In this document: one piece after another, positions 1 to 5,477 of the stretch
Layout of the letters: every line of letters starts with the position of its first letter
How positions within the stretch are numbered: the first letter of the stretch is position 1
DNA from: Betaproteobacteria bacterium
GTDB taxonomy: Bacteria > Pseudomonadota > Gammaproteobacteria > Burkholderiales > Usitatibacteraceae
NCBI GenBank assembly: GCA_025362705.1
Contig: JANYFH010000383.1
Coordinates: forward strand, 1-5,477
Direction: 5' to 3'
DNA: 5,477 nucleotides
Notes under the pieces: generated by a model
Database searches by the model: none
Told to the model about the DNA's origin: nothing
The model's input: only the letters and a program-made list of their open reading frames with translations
Translations under genes and position numbers: made by a program

Positions 1-1
1 C

Positions 2-412
2 ACCGAGACCGCCGCCATCTCGAATTTATCGCGCGCCAAGTTATTCATGGAGCAACTGAAGGCACGCGGCTGCCGCTTTGCGCTCGACGATTTTGGCAGC
101 GGCCTGTCCTCGTTCGCGTATCTCAAGAATCTGCCAGTGGACTATTTGAAAATCGACGGCATGTTCGTCAAGAACGTGGCAAATGATCGCATCGATCTAG
201 CGATGGTTGAATCGATCAACCGCATCGGTCACGTGATGGGAATGAAAACGATCGCCGAGTTTGTCGAGAGTGAAGCGATACTGCAGCGCATGCGGGACAT
301 CGGCGTGGATTATGTGCAGGGCCATCACATTCACCAGCCCGAAGTATTTGCCGGGCTTGCCGCGCGGCGCGCACAGAAATGCGAAGAGATGTGCCTGGCG
401 TTGGCGGGATAA
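2..412 (+). CDS. EAL-domain protein, C-terminal part (cyclic-di-GMP phosphodiesterase type)
   Basis: This is the last 136 residues of a protein whose beginning lies left of the window; the frame is open from base 2 to the TAA at 410-412. EAL domains hydrolyse cyclic-di-GMP to pGpG in the cytoplasm, lowering the signal that favours biofilm over motility. In the visible part I see an I/TETAA-type segment at residues 1-5 with its conserved Glu (E2), the DDFGSG motif at 29-34 (metal-binding Asp pair), YLKIDG at 48-53 (conserved Lys), IAEFVE at 84-89 (conserved Glu) and GVDYVQG at 101-107. These are the second-half landmarks of a catalytically competent EAL domain, so the visible part shows no sign of degeneration. 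The EAL triad itself and any GGDEF, PAS or sensor domain would be upstream and cannot be judged. A short Arg/Cys-containing tail follows the domain. The gene converges on the phosphate transporter gene to its right. Confidence 0.93.
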   Translation, partial: TETAAISNLSRAKLFMEQLKARGCRFALDDFGSGLSSFAYLKNLPVDYLKIDGMFVKNVANDRIDLAMVESINRIGHVMGMKTIAEFVESEAILQRMRDIGVDYVQGHHIHQPEVFAGLAARRAQKCEEMCLALAG

Positions 413-491
413 ACTCTATATTTGGCGCGGATTTCGGAGCATTATAAGTCGGTGAGGCTCGCCAATGCTGGAGTTTCAGGATTTTAGCAAG
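413..491. other. Short convergent intergenic region, no clear element
   Basis: This 79-base gap separates the tail ends of the EAL gene and the phosphate transporter gene. An imperfect inverted repeat can be drawn (AGCATT at 438-443 against AATGCT at 464-469), but it has no T-run on either side and a large interrupted loop, so I do not call it a terminator. Confidence 0.5.
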
Positions 492-1499
492 CTACAAATA
501 TTGCTTCGCCAGCCACCACGCCACCGCCGACATGAACGCCGAGCAGGGGATGGTGAGTATCCACGCCCAGACGATGCCACCCGCAACGCCCCAACGCACC
601 GCAGAAAGTTTATTGGCTGCACCGACACCAACAATGGCGCCGGTAATCGTGTGCGTCGTCGACACCGGAATGCCAAGCGCGGTGGCCGTGAACAGGGTGA
701 TCGCGCCACCGGTTTCGGCGCAAAAACCACCGACCGGTTTTAGTTTGGTGATTTTCTGACCCATCGTTTTGACGATGCGCCAGCCGCCGAACATGGTGCC
801 CAAACCAATAGCCACATAACAGCATGCGATAACCCAAATCGGCACCGGGTCTTTCGCGCCGATCGTGCCGGCCGAGATCAATAGCATCCAGATGATGCCG
901 ATCGTTTTTTGCGCATCATTGCCGCCGTGTCCCAGGCTGTAGAAAGACGCAGACAGCAATTGCAATCGCCGGAACCATCTATCCACTTTGCGTGGCGCGG
1001 TACGTCGCATGGCCCACGCCACCAGCACCATCATCATCGATCCCAGCAGGAAACCCAGCAAAGGCGAGACCAAAATAAACAGCACCGTTTTTGTAACGCC
1101 GCTGGCGATCAGCGAACCGGTGCCCGCTTTGGCGACAGCGGCACCGATGAGCCCGCCGATAAGCGCGTGCGAGCTCGAAGAGGGAATACCGTAGTACCAC
1201 GTGATGATGTTCCAGGCGATCGCACCAACCAGCGCGCCCAGAATGACATAGTGATCAACCACAGCGGGCTCGATGGTGCCCTTGCCCACCGTCGCTGCAA
1301 CTGTGAGCTGAAAAATGAAGATGGCAACCACGTTGAAGAATGCAGCCCAGATGACTGCGTATTGCGGTTTCAATACACCGGTGGAAACGATGGTCGCGAT
1401 AGAGTTCGCAGCATCGTGAAAGCCGTTCATGAAATCGAATATCAGTGCCACCGCGATCAGGAACACGATCATTTCAAAGCTGATGGATAGCGAGGCCAA
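492..1499 (-). CDS. pit: PiT-family inorganic phosphate transporter
   Basis: This is a 335-residue integral inner-membrane protein of the PiT family, which takes up phosphate (usually as a metal-phosphate complex with protons, or with sodium in some members). The family's internal duplication is plain. The first half has GFHDAANSIAT at residues 26-36 and GIPSSSSHALIG at 104-115; the second half has GHGGNDAQKTIG at 190-201 and GIPVSTTHTITG at 276-287. Hydrophobic segments lie at about 10-22, 47-68, 85-103, 138-163, 221-237 and 303-328, with shorter ones around the motifs. A basic loop (about 164-179) separates the halves. It is shorter than E. coli PitA (about 500 residues) but normal for the compact PiT type paired with DUF47 proteins. 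The start is TTG at 1499-1497, because AAGGAG sits 5 bases before it; the next in-frame ATG (1472) would cut into the first membrane segment. It lies 35 bases after the DUF47 gene and is probably its operon partner. Confidence 0.95.
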   Translation of the reverse strand: MASLSISFEMIVFLIAVALIFDFMNGFHDAANSIATIVSTGVLKPQYAVIWAAFFNVVAIFIFQLTVAATVGKGTIEPAVVDHYVILGALVGAIAWNIITWYYGIPSSSSHALIGGLIGAAVAKAGTGSLIASGVTKTVLFILVSPLLGFLLGSMMMVLVAWAMRRTAPRKVDRWFRRLQLLSASFYSLGHGGNDAQKTIGIIWMLLISAGTIGAKDPVPIWVIACCYVAIGLGTMFGGWRIVKTMGQKITKLKPVGGFCAETGGAITLFTATALGIPVSTTHTITGAIVGVGAANKLSAVRWGVAGGIVWAWILTIPCSAFMSAVAWWLAKQYL

Positions 1500-1504
1500 A
1501 TCGT

Positions 1505-1510
1505 CTCCTT
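1505..1510 (-). promoter_or_regulatory. Ribosome binding site that fixes the TTG start of pit
   Basis: On the minus strand these bases read AAGGAG, followed by 5 bases and then TTG. No equally good site precedes the in-frame ATG nine codons downstream, so the TTG is the better start. Confidence 0.8.
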
Positions 1511-1534
1511 GGTGCGCGTTGATAGTGGAGCAGT

Positions 1535-2161
1535 TCAGGCGTTCTCGAGGACGATGCCTTCGATCACGTTTGCCGTATCTTCGGCGCGATCGGTCACGGA
1601 CTCGAGCAGTTCGTAAATTGCTTTCAGTTTAATCAATTGCCGCGTGTCGGGCTCATCACGGAAAAGTTTGGACATTGCTGAACGCATCACCCGATCCGCT
1701 TCCGATTCGAGTTGATCGATTTCGCTGCAAATTTTGAGAATCGCCTGCGAATTGTCGAGGTTCGACAGCATGCTTACTGCCAGCTTCACTTTTTCGGCGC
1801 AGGTTACGCAAATTTCAGCGAGCTTGCGCGCTGCATCAGTCACTTCGCGCACGTCGTAAAGCACCACGCATTCGGCGACGTCTTCCATCAAATCGAGAAT
1901 GTCATCCATGCTGCTGATGAGTTTGTGGATGTCATCGCGATCAAGTGGCGTGACGAATGTCTGGTGCAACAGATGAATTGTCTCGTGGGTGATTTTGTCG
2001 GCTTTTTTCTCGATCGAGCCCACGTTTTGCGCGTGCGCCTCGCGATTGCCCATGTCGCTCATGAACAGGTTGAGTTCGTGAGCACCCTCCACGATAAGCG
2101 CGGCGTGATCGTTGAACAAATCGAAGAAGCGGCCCTCCTTGGGCATCAATCGTCCAAACAT
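1535..2161 (-). CDS. DUF47 / PhoU-like phosphate transport accessory protein
   Basis: This 208-residue, soluble, mostly helical protein belongs to the DUF47 (PhoU_div, TIGR00153) family, relatives of PhoU that are usually encoded beside a PiT transporter and thought to modulate it. Visible landmarks are the N-terminal FGRLMPKEGRFFDLF (residues 2-16), the PhoU-like metal-binding ExxxD motifs at E51-D55 (EKKAD) and E152-D156 (ESEAD), the family block TPLDRDDIHKLISSMDDILD at 71-90, and the C-terminal ESVTDRAEDTANVIEGI at 187-203. The ATG at 2161 is chosen because GGAGG lies 6 bases before it and the protein then begins exactly at the family's usual N-terminus and length. An upstream in-frame ATG at 2275 would add 38 residues with no family resemblance. 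The gene is first in a leftward unit with pit, 35 bases ahead of it. Direct control of transport is family knowledge and not visible here. Confidence 0.94.
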   Translation of the reverse strand: MFGRLMPKEGRFFDLFNDHAALIVEGAHELNLFMSDMGNREAHAQNVGSIEKKADKITHETIHLLHQTFVTPLDRDDIHKLISSMDDILDLMEDVAECVVLYDVREVTDAARKLAEICVTCAEKVKLAVSMLSNLDNSQAILKICSEIDQLESEADRVMRSAMSKLFRDEPDTRQLIKLKAIYELLESVTDRAEDTANVIEGIVLENA

Positions 2162-2167
2162 GAAGTA

Positions 2168-2172
2168 CCTCC
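2168..2172 (-). promoter_or_regulatory. Ribosome binding site of the DUF47 gene
   Basis: The minus strand reads GGAGG, 6 bases before the ATG at 2161. This site decides for the 208-residue form over a longer open frame that begins at 2275. Confidence 0.85.
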
Positions 2173-2280
2173 GGCAAGTGTTGACTATTTCATGGCGTTT
2201 TTGTAACTGGGCGGATTGTAACGGAAAGAACGCCGGCAAATGGCGAACGTGCCCGATAACGGTAAAAAGATGCAATCGGC

Positions 2281-2286
2281 TAAAAT
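2281..2286 (+). promoter_or_regulatory. Candidate -10 element for the Bug gene
   Basis: TAAAAT matches five of six positions of the sigma-70 -10 consensus and is well placed relative to the GTG at 2330. The -35 region is poor, so this is a position-based inference only. Confidence 0.35.
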
Positions 2287-2320
2287 GTAAATCCCGGCTA
2301 TACGACCCAATCGCTTTTTT

Positions 2321-2324
2321 GGAG
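2321..2324 (+). promoter_or_regulatory. Ribosome binding site favouring the GTG start of the Bug gene
   Basis: GGAG lies 5 bases before the GTG at 2330. A competing ATG at 2326 is in another frame and only 1 base from this site, too close to be used. Confidence 0.75.
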
Positions 2325-2329
2325 AATGC

Positions 2330-3301
2330 GTGAAATTCGACAGTATTGTTTTAGCGATGGCCATGTTTGCATTCAGCAGCTTCGCCAGCGCGCAAGCGTA
2401 TCCAGCCAAACCGGTCACGATGATTGTTCCGTTTGCTGCAGGCGGGCCGACCGACACGGTCGCGCGCACTATCGGGGCAGTCATGTCAAAAACGCTGGGC
2501 CAGACGGTGATCGTGGAAAACGTCGGCGGTGCTGGCGGTACCATCGGTGTGGGACGAGTGGTCGCGGCACCCAATGACGGCTACACAATTTTGCTGATGC
2601 ATATCGGTATTTCGACTGCGCCCGCACTGTATCGGACGCTGAAATACGATGTCAATAAAGATCTCGAGCCGATTGGCCTGGTCACTGAAGTGCCAATGAC
2701 TCTCATTGCCAAGCTGGCTTTTCCCCCGAAAGACCTCAAGGAGCTCATTACCTTTCTGAAGGCGAACAAGGACAAGGTTTCTTATGCTAATTCCGGCGTC
2801 GGTTCGGCCTCACACCTCTGCGGGATGTTGTTCATGTCGGCGATTCAAACCGATGTGCTGACGGTTCCCTACAAAGGTACTGCGCCGACGATGACCGATT
2901 TACTCGGCGGACAGGTTGATTTCATGTGCGACCAGACCACCAACACCACGTCACAGATCAAGGGCAGCAAGGTGAAAGCGTACGGGGTGACATCAATGAC
3001 CCGCGTGGCGTCATTGCCTGATTTACCGACGCTGAACGAAGCGGGATTGCAAGGATTCAGTGTGGGTGTATGGCATGGAGTGTGGACACCCAAGGGGACG
3101 CCGAAGGCGGTCAACGACAAGTTGGTGAAGGCCTTGCAGGATGCGCTCAAGGATGACGGCGTCAAGGCGCGTTTTGCAGAGCTGGGCACTGCGCCGGAAC
3201 CACTCAACCGTCAAACGCCGGAAGCGTTACGCGCGCATCTGGCTGCAGAGATTGCCAACTGGGGCCCGATCATTAAAAAGGTGGGTGTTTACGCTGACTG
3301 A
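2330..3301 (+). CDS. Bug/TctC-family periplasmic solute-binding protein
   Basis: This 323-residue protein belongs to the Bug family (TctC, the extracytoplasmic binding component of tripartite tricarboxylate transporters), which bind small carboxylated solutes in the periplasm. Translation starts at GTG behind GGAG. Residues 1-23 form a signal peptide with a hydrophobic core (about 6-18) and cleavage after ASA (21) or AQA (23), leaving the typical mature start YPAKPV. Family landmarks are VPFAAGGPTDTVAR at 33-46, ENVGGAGGTIG at 63-73, PNDGYTIL at 81-88, GVGSASHLCG at 156-165, VPYKGTAP at 179-186, LLGGQVDFMCDQTTNT at 191-206 and WHGVWTPKGTP at 248-258. Length is normal and the gene looks intact. 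The ligand cannot be read from sequence; the CDQTTNT and VPMTLIA segments recall the aspartate-binding BugD type, but from memory and weakly. No tctA or tctB genes adjoin it, so it is an orphan, as is common for this family. A terminator follows. Confidence 0.95.
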   Translation: MKFDSIVLAMAMFAFSSFASAQAYPAKPVTMIVPFAAGGPTDTVARTIGAVMSKTLGQTVIVENVGGAGGTIGVGRVVAAPNDGYTILLMHIGISTAPALYRTLKYDVNKDLEPIGLVTEVPMTLIAKLAFPPKDLKELITFLKANKDKVSYANSGVGSASHLCGMLFMSAIQTDVLTVPYKGTAPTMTDLLGGQVDFMCDQTTNTTSQIKGSKVKAYGVTSMTRVASLPDLPTLNEAGLQGFSVGVWHGVWTPKGTPKAVNDKLVKALQDALKDDGVKARFAELGTAPEPLNRQTPEALRAHLAAEIANWGPIIKKVGVYAD

Positions 3302-3312
3302 GCGCTGACTGA
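3292..3312 (+). repeat. Tandem 10-base direct repeat over the Bug stop codon
   Basis: CGCTGACTGA occurs at 3292-3301 and again at 3303-3312, a period of 11 bases. The first copy includes the TGA stop codon of the Bug gene; the second is entirely past the end of the gene. It looks like a small local duplication by slippage and has no evident function. Confidence 0.7.
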
Positions 3313-3322
3313 AGAAGTAGTC

Positions 3323-3348
3323 GTCATTCCCGCCTTTACGGGAATGAC
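3323..3348. repeat. Perfect 10-bp palindrome of the ATTCCC-N8-GGGAAT type
   Basis: GTCATTCCCG (3323-3332) and its exact complement CGGGAATGAC (3339-3348) flank a 6-base loop. The core fits ATTCCC-N8-GGGAAT, the pattern of the neisserial dRS3 element and of similar small intergenic palindromes recurring in many proteobacterial genomes. It has no T-run, so alone it is not a standard terminator, but as RNA it would form a stable hairpin just past the Bug stop codon and might protect the 3' end. Only one copy is in this window, so its repeat status is inferred from the known pattern. Confidence 0.65.
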
Positions 3349-3359
3349 CAACGAAATAT

Positions 3360-3382
3360 CGCCCGGCTCGCCGGGCGTTTTC
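3360..3382 (+). terminator. Rho-independent terminator after the Bug gene
   Basis: CGCCCGG (3360-3366) pairs with CCGGGCG (3371-3377) around the 4-base loop CTCG, followed by TTTTC. The 7-bp, all G/C stem with a short T-tract works in the rightward direction only. It ends Bug transcription and leaves just 21 bases before the HAD gene. Confidence 0.8.
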
Positions 3383-3403
3383 ATTTGCGGCTAAACTTCC
3401 TGC

Positions 3404-4276
3404 ATGGTCAGAAAAACCTTCACACAAAACACCATCGCGATGGTGTACGACTTCGACGGCACCCTCTCTCCGCAACCAATGCAGGAGTACACCGTATTGC
3501 CGAAATTCGGTATCGAGCCCGAGGCATTCTGGGCGCGGGTGCACAAAGAGGCGAGCGAAACCGACTCGGATCCGATGCTTGTTTACATGCGTCTGATGAT
3601 GGAGATGCTTTACAAGAACGACGATGTGCGCATTACCCGCGACGATTTTTCGGCGATGGCGTCAGGCATCCAGTATTTCCCCGGTGTTGAAGAATGGTTT
3701 CCCAGCATCAACACATATGTAAAACAACACGGCGGCGCTGCAGTGAATGTACATCACTACATCATCTCGGCAGGGCAAAAGGAAATCCTCGAAGGCGTCT
3801 CGATCCGCAAATACTTCAAGCAGATTTACGCGTCCGAATATCACTTTAACCAATACGGCATCGCAACATTCCCGAAATTGCTGATCACCGATACCTCCAA
3901 GACGCAGTTTCTGTTTCGCATCAACAAGGGCAAAGAAGCGATGTCCGAATCGATCAACGAACATATGCCGGAAAACGAACGGCCGATTCCGTTTTCCAAC
4001 ATCATCTATATCGGTGACGGCATGACCGATGTTCCCTCGATGGCGCTGACGACCAAAAGTGGTGGACATTCACTGGCGGTGTTCAATCCTAAAATTGCCA
4101 AAAGCAAGGCTACCTGTGTGCGGTTGCTCGACGCCGGGCGCGTGGATTTCATCGCGCCAGCCGATTACCGCGCTGCCAGCAAACTCACAAGGCGCGTACA
4201 TCTGTTGCTCGACTCTGTCATTGCCGGCATCGCCTACCAGGCCGAAGTTGCGGCATGCAAAGCCGAGAATTCCTAA
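3404..4276 (+). CDS. HAD-superfamily phosphatase-like hydrolase
   Basis: This 290-residue cytoplasmic protein has all the haloacid dehalogenase superfamily landmarks: motif I DFDGT at residues 16-20 (nucleophile D16, acid/base D18), motif II Ser in IISAG at 120-124 (S122), a motif III Lys in the segment TSKTQFLFRINKGK (K166 or K175), and motif IV GDGMTDVP at 204-211 (D205 and D209 for magnesium). About 100 residues between motifs I and II form a helical cap of the C1 type, as in phosphoserine-phosphatase-like members. Phosphate-ester hydrolysis is therefore likely, but the substrate is unknown. Blocks such as FPGVEEWF (92-99) and RPIPFSNIIYIGDG (193-206) fit a family of uncharacterised bacterial HAD proteins of about this length. 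No Shine-Dalgarno site precedes the ATG at 3404; an in-frame ATG at 3440 (M13), right before motif I, also lacks one. The gene ends 12 bases before birA and may be co-transcribed with it. Confidence 0.9.
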   Translation: MVRKTFTQNTIAMVYDFDGTLSPQPMQEYTVLPKFGIEPEAFWARVHKEASETDSDPMLVYMRLMMEMLYKNDDVRITRDDFSAMASGIQYFPGVEEWFPSINTYVKQHGGAAVNVHHYIISAGQKEILEGVSIRKYFKQIYASEYHFNQYGIATFPKLLITDTSKTQFLFRINKGKEAMSESINEHMPENERPIPFSNIIYIGDGMTDVPSMALTTKSGGHSLAVFNPKIAKSKATCVRLLDAGRVDFIAPADYRAASKLTRRVHLLLDSVIAGIAYQAEVAACKAENS

Positions 4277-4288
4277 CTCGAAACTCTC

Positions 4289-5311
4289 ATGATGAGACCG
4301 TTGGCGTTTTCGCTGCTGCAGGATTTGTCGCATGAGCATTTCATTTCGGGCGCGCGGCTTGCGGAAAAATATGGTGTGTCGCGCAGTGCAGTTTCCGATG
4401 CGTTGCGCGACGCGAGCGATGCCGGCATCGGCATATTCAGTCTGACACGCAAGGGCTACCGGCTCGCGGCGCCGATTGAGCTTCTCGATGTTAATCGTAT
4501 TCGCGCAGCTCTTGGTGTCACTGCCAAACGTGTCGATGTGGAGGTGCTTGCGAGCATCGATTCCACCAATTCCGAAATGATGCGCCGGGCAATCGCCGGT
4601 GCCCCTGGGGGGATGTGCCTCGCTGCTGAGTTGCAGACCGCCGGTCGCGGGCGGCGTGGACGCAGCTGGCACTCCGCGCTCGGGGCTTCACTCACGTTTT
4701 CAATGTTGTGGCGTTTCGACAAAGGTGCCGCGCAATTGGGTGGCCTGTCGCTGGTGGTCGGCCTTGCGGTCCTGCGCGCCTTGCGTGCGCTTGGCGCGCC
4801 GGGGGATGCCGGTTTGCGTAACCCTGATTGCATTGGCTTGAAGTGGCCAAACGATATTGTGGTGCGTGGCGCAAAGATCGCGGGCGTGCTGATCGAAACG
4901 CAGGGCGATATGCTCGGCCCCACCACGGTGGTGATCGGTATCGGCATCAACGTGAATCTGAGTGACGCTCTTAAAATGAATATTGATCAACCCGCCACCG
5001 ACGTGAGCGCTTTGTGCGACCGGCCGCCGTCTCGCAATCGCCTGCTAGCACGTTTGCTGCAGGAATTGGTTATTGTGCTCGACGAATTTCGCCAGACCGG
5101 CTTTCGCACCTTCAAAGCAGCCTGGTGTGATCATCACGCTTTGCATGGCAAGCCCGTTCGTGTGCTGTTTGCTGACGGCAGTGCGGTGGAGGCGACCGTG
5201 AAAGATGTTGCGGATGATGGCGCGTTGATCGTGCTGGTCAAAGGAAAAGCACTGCACGTCACGGCCGGAGAAGTCAGTCTCAGACCAGCTATTGGCAAAA
5301 CGAAAAAATGA
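4289..5311 (+). CDS. birA: Bifunctional biotin-[acetyl-CoA-carboxylase] ligase / biotin operon repressor
   Basis: This 340-residue cytoplasmic protein activates biotin with ATP to biotinyl-5'-AMP and attaches it to the carrier protein of acetyl-CoA carboxylase (and other biotin enzymes). Residues 5-60 form the winged helix-turn-helix, with SGARLAEKYGVSRSAVSDAL at 20-39 and the wing ending at KGYRLAAP (55-62), so this is the DNA-binding class that can also repress biotin genes. The ligase domain follows: STNSEM (92-97), the biotinyl-AMP loop GRGRRGR at 119-125, KWPND at 185-189, KIAGVLIE at 196-203 and IGIGINVN at 216-223. A small SH3-like C-terminal domain (about 286-333) completes it. Length is close to E. 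coli BirA (321). ATG codons stand in tandem at 4289 and 4292, with no clear Shine-Dalgarno site. The stop codon overlaps coaX by four bases (ATGA), implying translational coupling. No biotin synthesis genes or obvious operator are in view. Confidence 0.96.
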   Translation: MMRPLAFSLLQDLSHEHFISGARLAEKYGVSRSAVSDALRDASDAGIGIFSLTRKGYRLAAPIELLDVNRIRAALGVTAKRVDVEVLASIDSTNSEMMRRAIAGAPGGMCLAAELQTAGRGRRGRSWHSALGASLTFSMLWRFDKGAAQLGGLSLVVGLAVLRALRALGAPGDAGLRNPDCIGLKWPNDIVVRGAKIAGVLIETQGDMLGPTTVVIGIGINVNLSDALKMNIDQPATDVSALCDRPPSRNRLLARLLQELVIVLDEFRQTGFRTFKAAWCDHHALHGKPVRVLFADGSAVEATVKDVADDGALIVLVKGKALHVTAGEVSLRPAIGKTKK

Positions 5312-5477
5312 GCGCGCGCATTCTGGCAATTGACGCCGGCAACACCAGAATCAAATGGGGCTTTTACGACGGTGCGGCGTGGAGTTTGCGCGGTACGTTA
5401 GCGACGGCCGATATCGCGGACGGCGACGCATTCCGTGATGGGTTAAAAGCGTCAGTGGTCGATCGCATCGTCATCTC
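5308..5477 (+). CDS. coaX: Type III pantothenate kinase, N-terminal part (cut by window end)
   Basis: The first 56 codons are visible; the frame is open to the window edge. CoaX phosphorylates pantothenate with ATP, the first committed step of coenzyme A synthesis, and belongs to the acetate/sugar kinase-Hsp70-actin fold. The N-terminal ILAIDAGNTRIKWG (residues 5-18) is the phosphate-1 motif (DxGNTxxK), with D9 and K16 as expected. The ATG at 5308-5310 overlaps the birA stop in an ATGA, the arrangement of birA-coaX pairs common in betaproteobacteria. The remaining two-thirds of the kinase, with its PHxxG-type and later motifs, lies outside the window, so integrity cannot be judged. Confidence 0.93.
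   Translation, partial: MSARILAIDAGNTRIKWGFYDGAAWSLRGTLATADIADGDAFRDGLKASVVDRIVI

Larger units (their letters stand above)
2162..2329. promoter_or_regulatory. Divergent promoter region between DUF47-pit and the Bug gene
   Basis: These 168 bases separate two divergent genes and must hold promoters for both unless transcription enters from elsewhere. The stretch is more AT-rich than the flanking genes. Rightward, TAAAAT at 2281-2286 is a good -10 match placed about 44 bases before the GTG start; upstream of it only weak -35 matches are seen. Leftward, TACAAT (minus strand, 2220-2215) is a good -10 match that would give a leader of about 45 bases before the DUF47 ATG; again no convincing -35 is present. 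The heptamer TTGTAAC occurs twice, at 2201-2207 and 2216-2222, in direct orientation 15 bases apart, the second copy overlapping the leftward -10. I see no recognisable Pho box (two 7-mers with an 11-base period), although the left operon concerns phosphate. Confidence 0.5.

Noticed and set aside
420..448. A possible rightward promoter (TTTGGC, 16 bases, TATAAG) reading antisense into pit
   Set aside because: The -35 match is weak and nothing downstream on that strand looks like a gene or a stable RNA; chance occurrence is likely.
438..469. Inverted repeat AGCATT/AATGCT as a bidirectional terminator between EAL and pit
   Set aside because: The stem is short, the loop is large and interrupted, and there is no T-run on either strand.
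909..1490. A 193-codon open frame on the plus strand opposite pit
   Set aside because: The product is a low-complexity mix of Arg, His, Asp and Gln typical of the complement of a membrane-protein gene; pit itself carries full family motifs.
1712..2206. A 164-codon open frame on the plus strand opposite the DUF47 gene
   Set aside because: It is the antisense of a clearly recognised gene. Its product resembles no family I know, and no ribosome binding site was evident.
2162..2275. A 38-residue N-terminal extension of the DUF47 protein from an ATG at 2275
   Set aside because: The strong GGAGG at 2168-2172 and the family's normal N-terminus point to the ATG at 2161; the extension covers the promoter region.
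2162..2329. A Pho box upstream of the DUF47-pit unit
   Set aside because: No pair of CTGTCAT-like 7-mers with an 11-base period is present; the TTGTAAC pair has a 15-base period and a different sequence.
4070..4672. A 200-codon open frame on the minus strand across the HAD-birA junction
   Set aside because: It runs antisense through two well-supported genes and shows no domain.

Overview
The window reads as a piece of ordinary chromosome from a betaproteobacterium, probably of the Burkholderiales. The main clues are a stand-alone Bug/TctC-type periplasmic solute-binding protein (a family greatly expanded in that order), a birA-coaX gene pair overlapping by ATGA, and a DUF47-PiT phosphate transport pair. 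The base composition looks moderately GC-rich throughout. There are no transposases, integrases, tRNA or rRNA genes, or CRISPR repeats.

Layout from left to right: (1) bases 2-412 (+), the C-terminal end of an EAL-domain (cyclic-di-GMP phosphodiesterase type) protein whose start lies outside the window. (2) 492-2161 (-), a two-gene unit transcribed leftward: a PhoU-like DUF47 protein followed 35 bases later by a PiT-family phosphate transporter that starts at TTG behind a strong Shine-Dalgarno site. It converges on the EAL gene. (3) 2162-2329, a divergent promoter region. (4) 2330-3301 (+), a secreted Bug-family binding protein starting at GTG, with no TctA/TctB membrane partners in view. (5) 3302-3403, an intergenic stretch with a small tandem duplication over the stop codon, a perfect 10-bp palindrome of the ATTCCC-N8-GGGAAT type, and a Rho-independent terminator. 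(6) 3404-5477 (+), a rightward cluster of a HAD-superfamily phosphatase-like protein, biotin protein ligase/repressor BirA, and the first 56 codons of type III pantothenate kinase CoaX (cut by the window end).

Functionally, the DUF47-PiT pair forms a phosphate uptake module with its presumed regulator or accessory protein. BirA and CoaX sit together in cofactor metabolism (biotin attachment and coenzyme A synthesis). The HAD protein lies just upstream of birA and may be co-transcribed with it, but its substrate cannot be read from sequence. I found no undescribed system. The points worth a second look are small: non-ATG start choices, the palindromic repeat, the terminator lying almost on top of the next gene, and the orphan binding protein.
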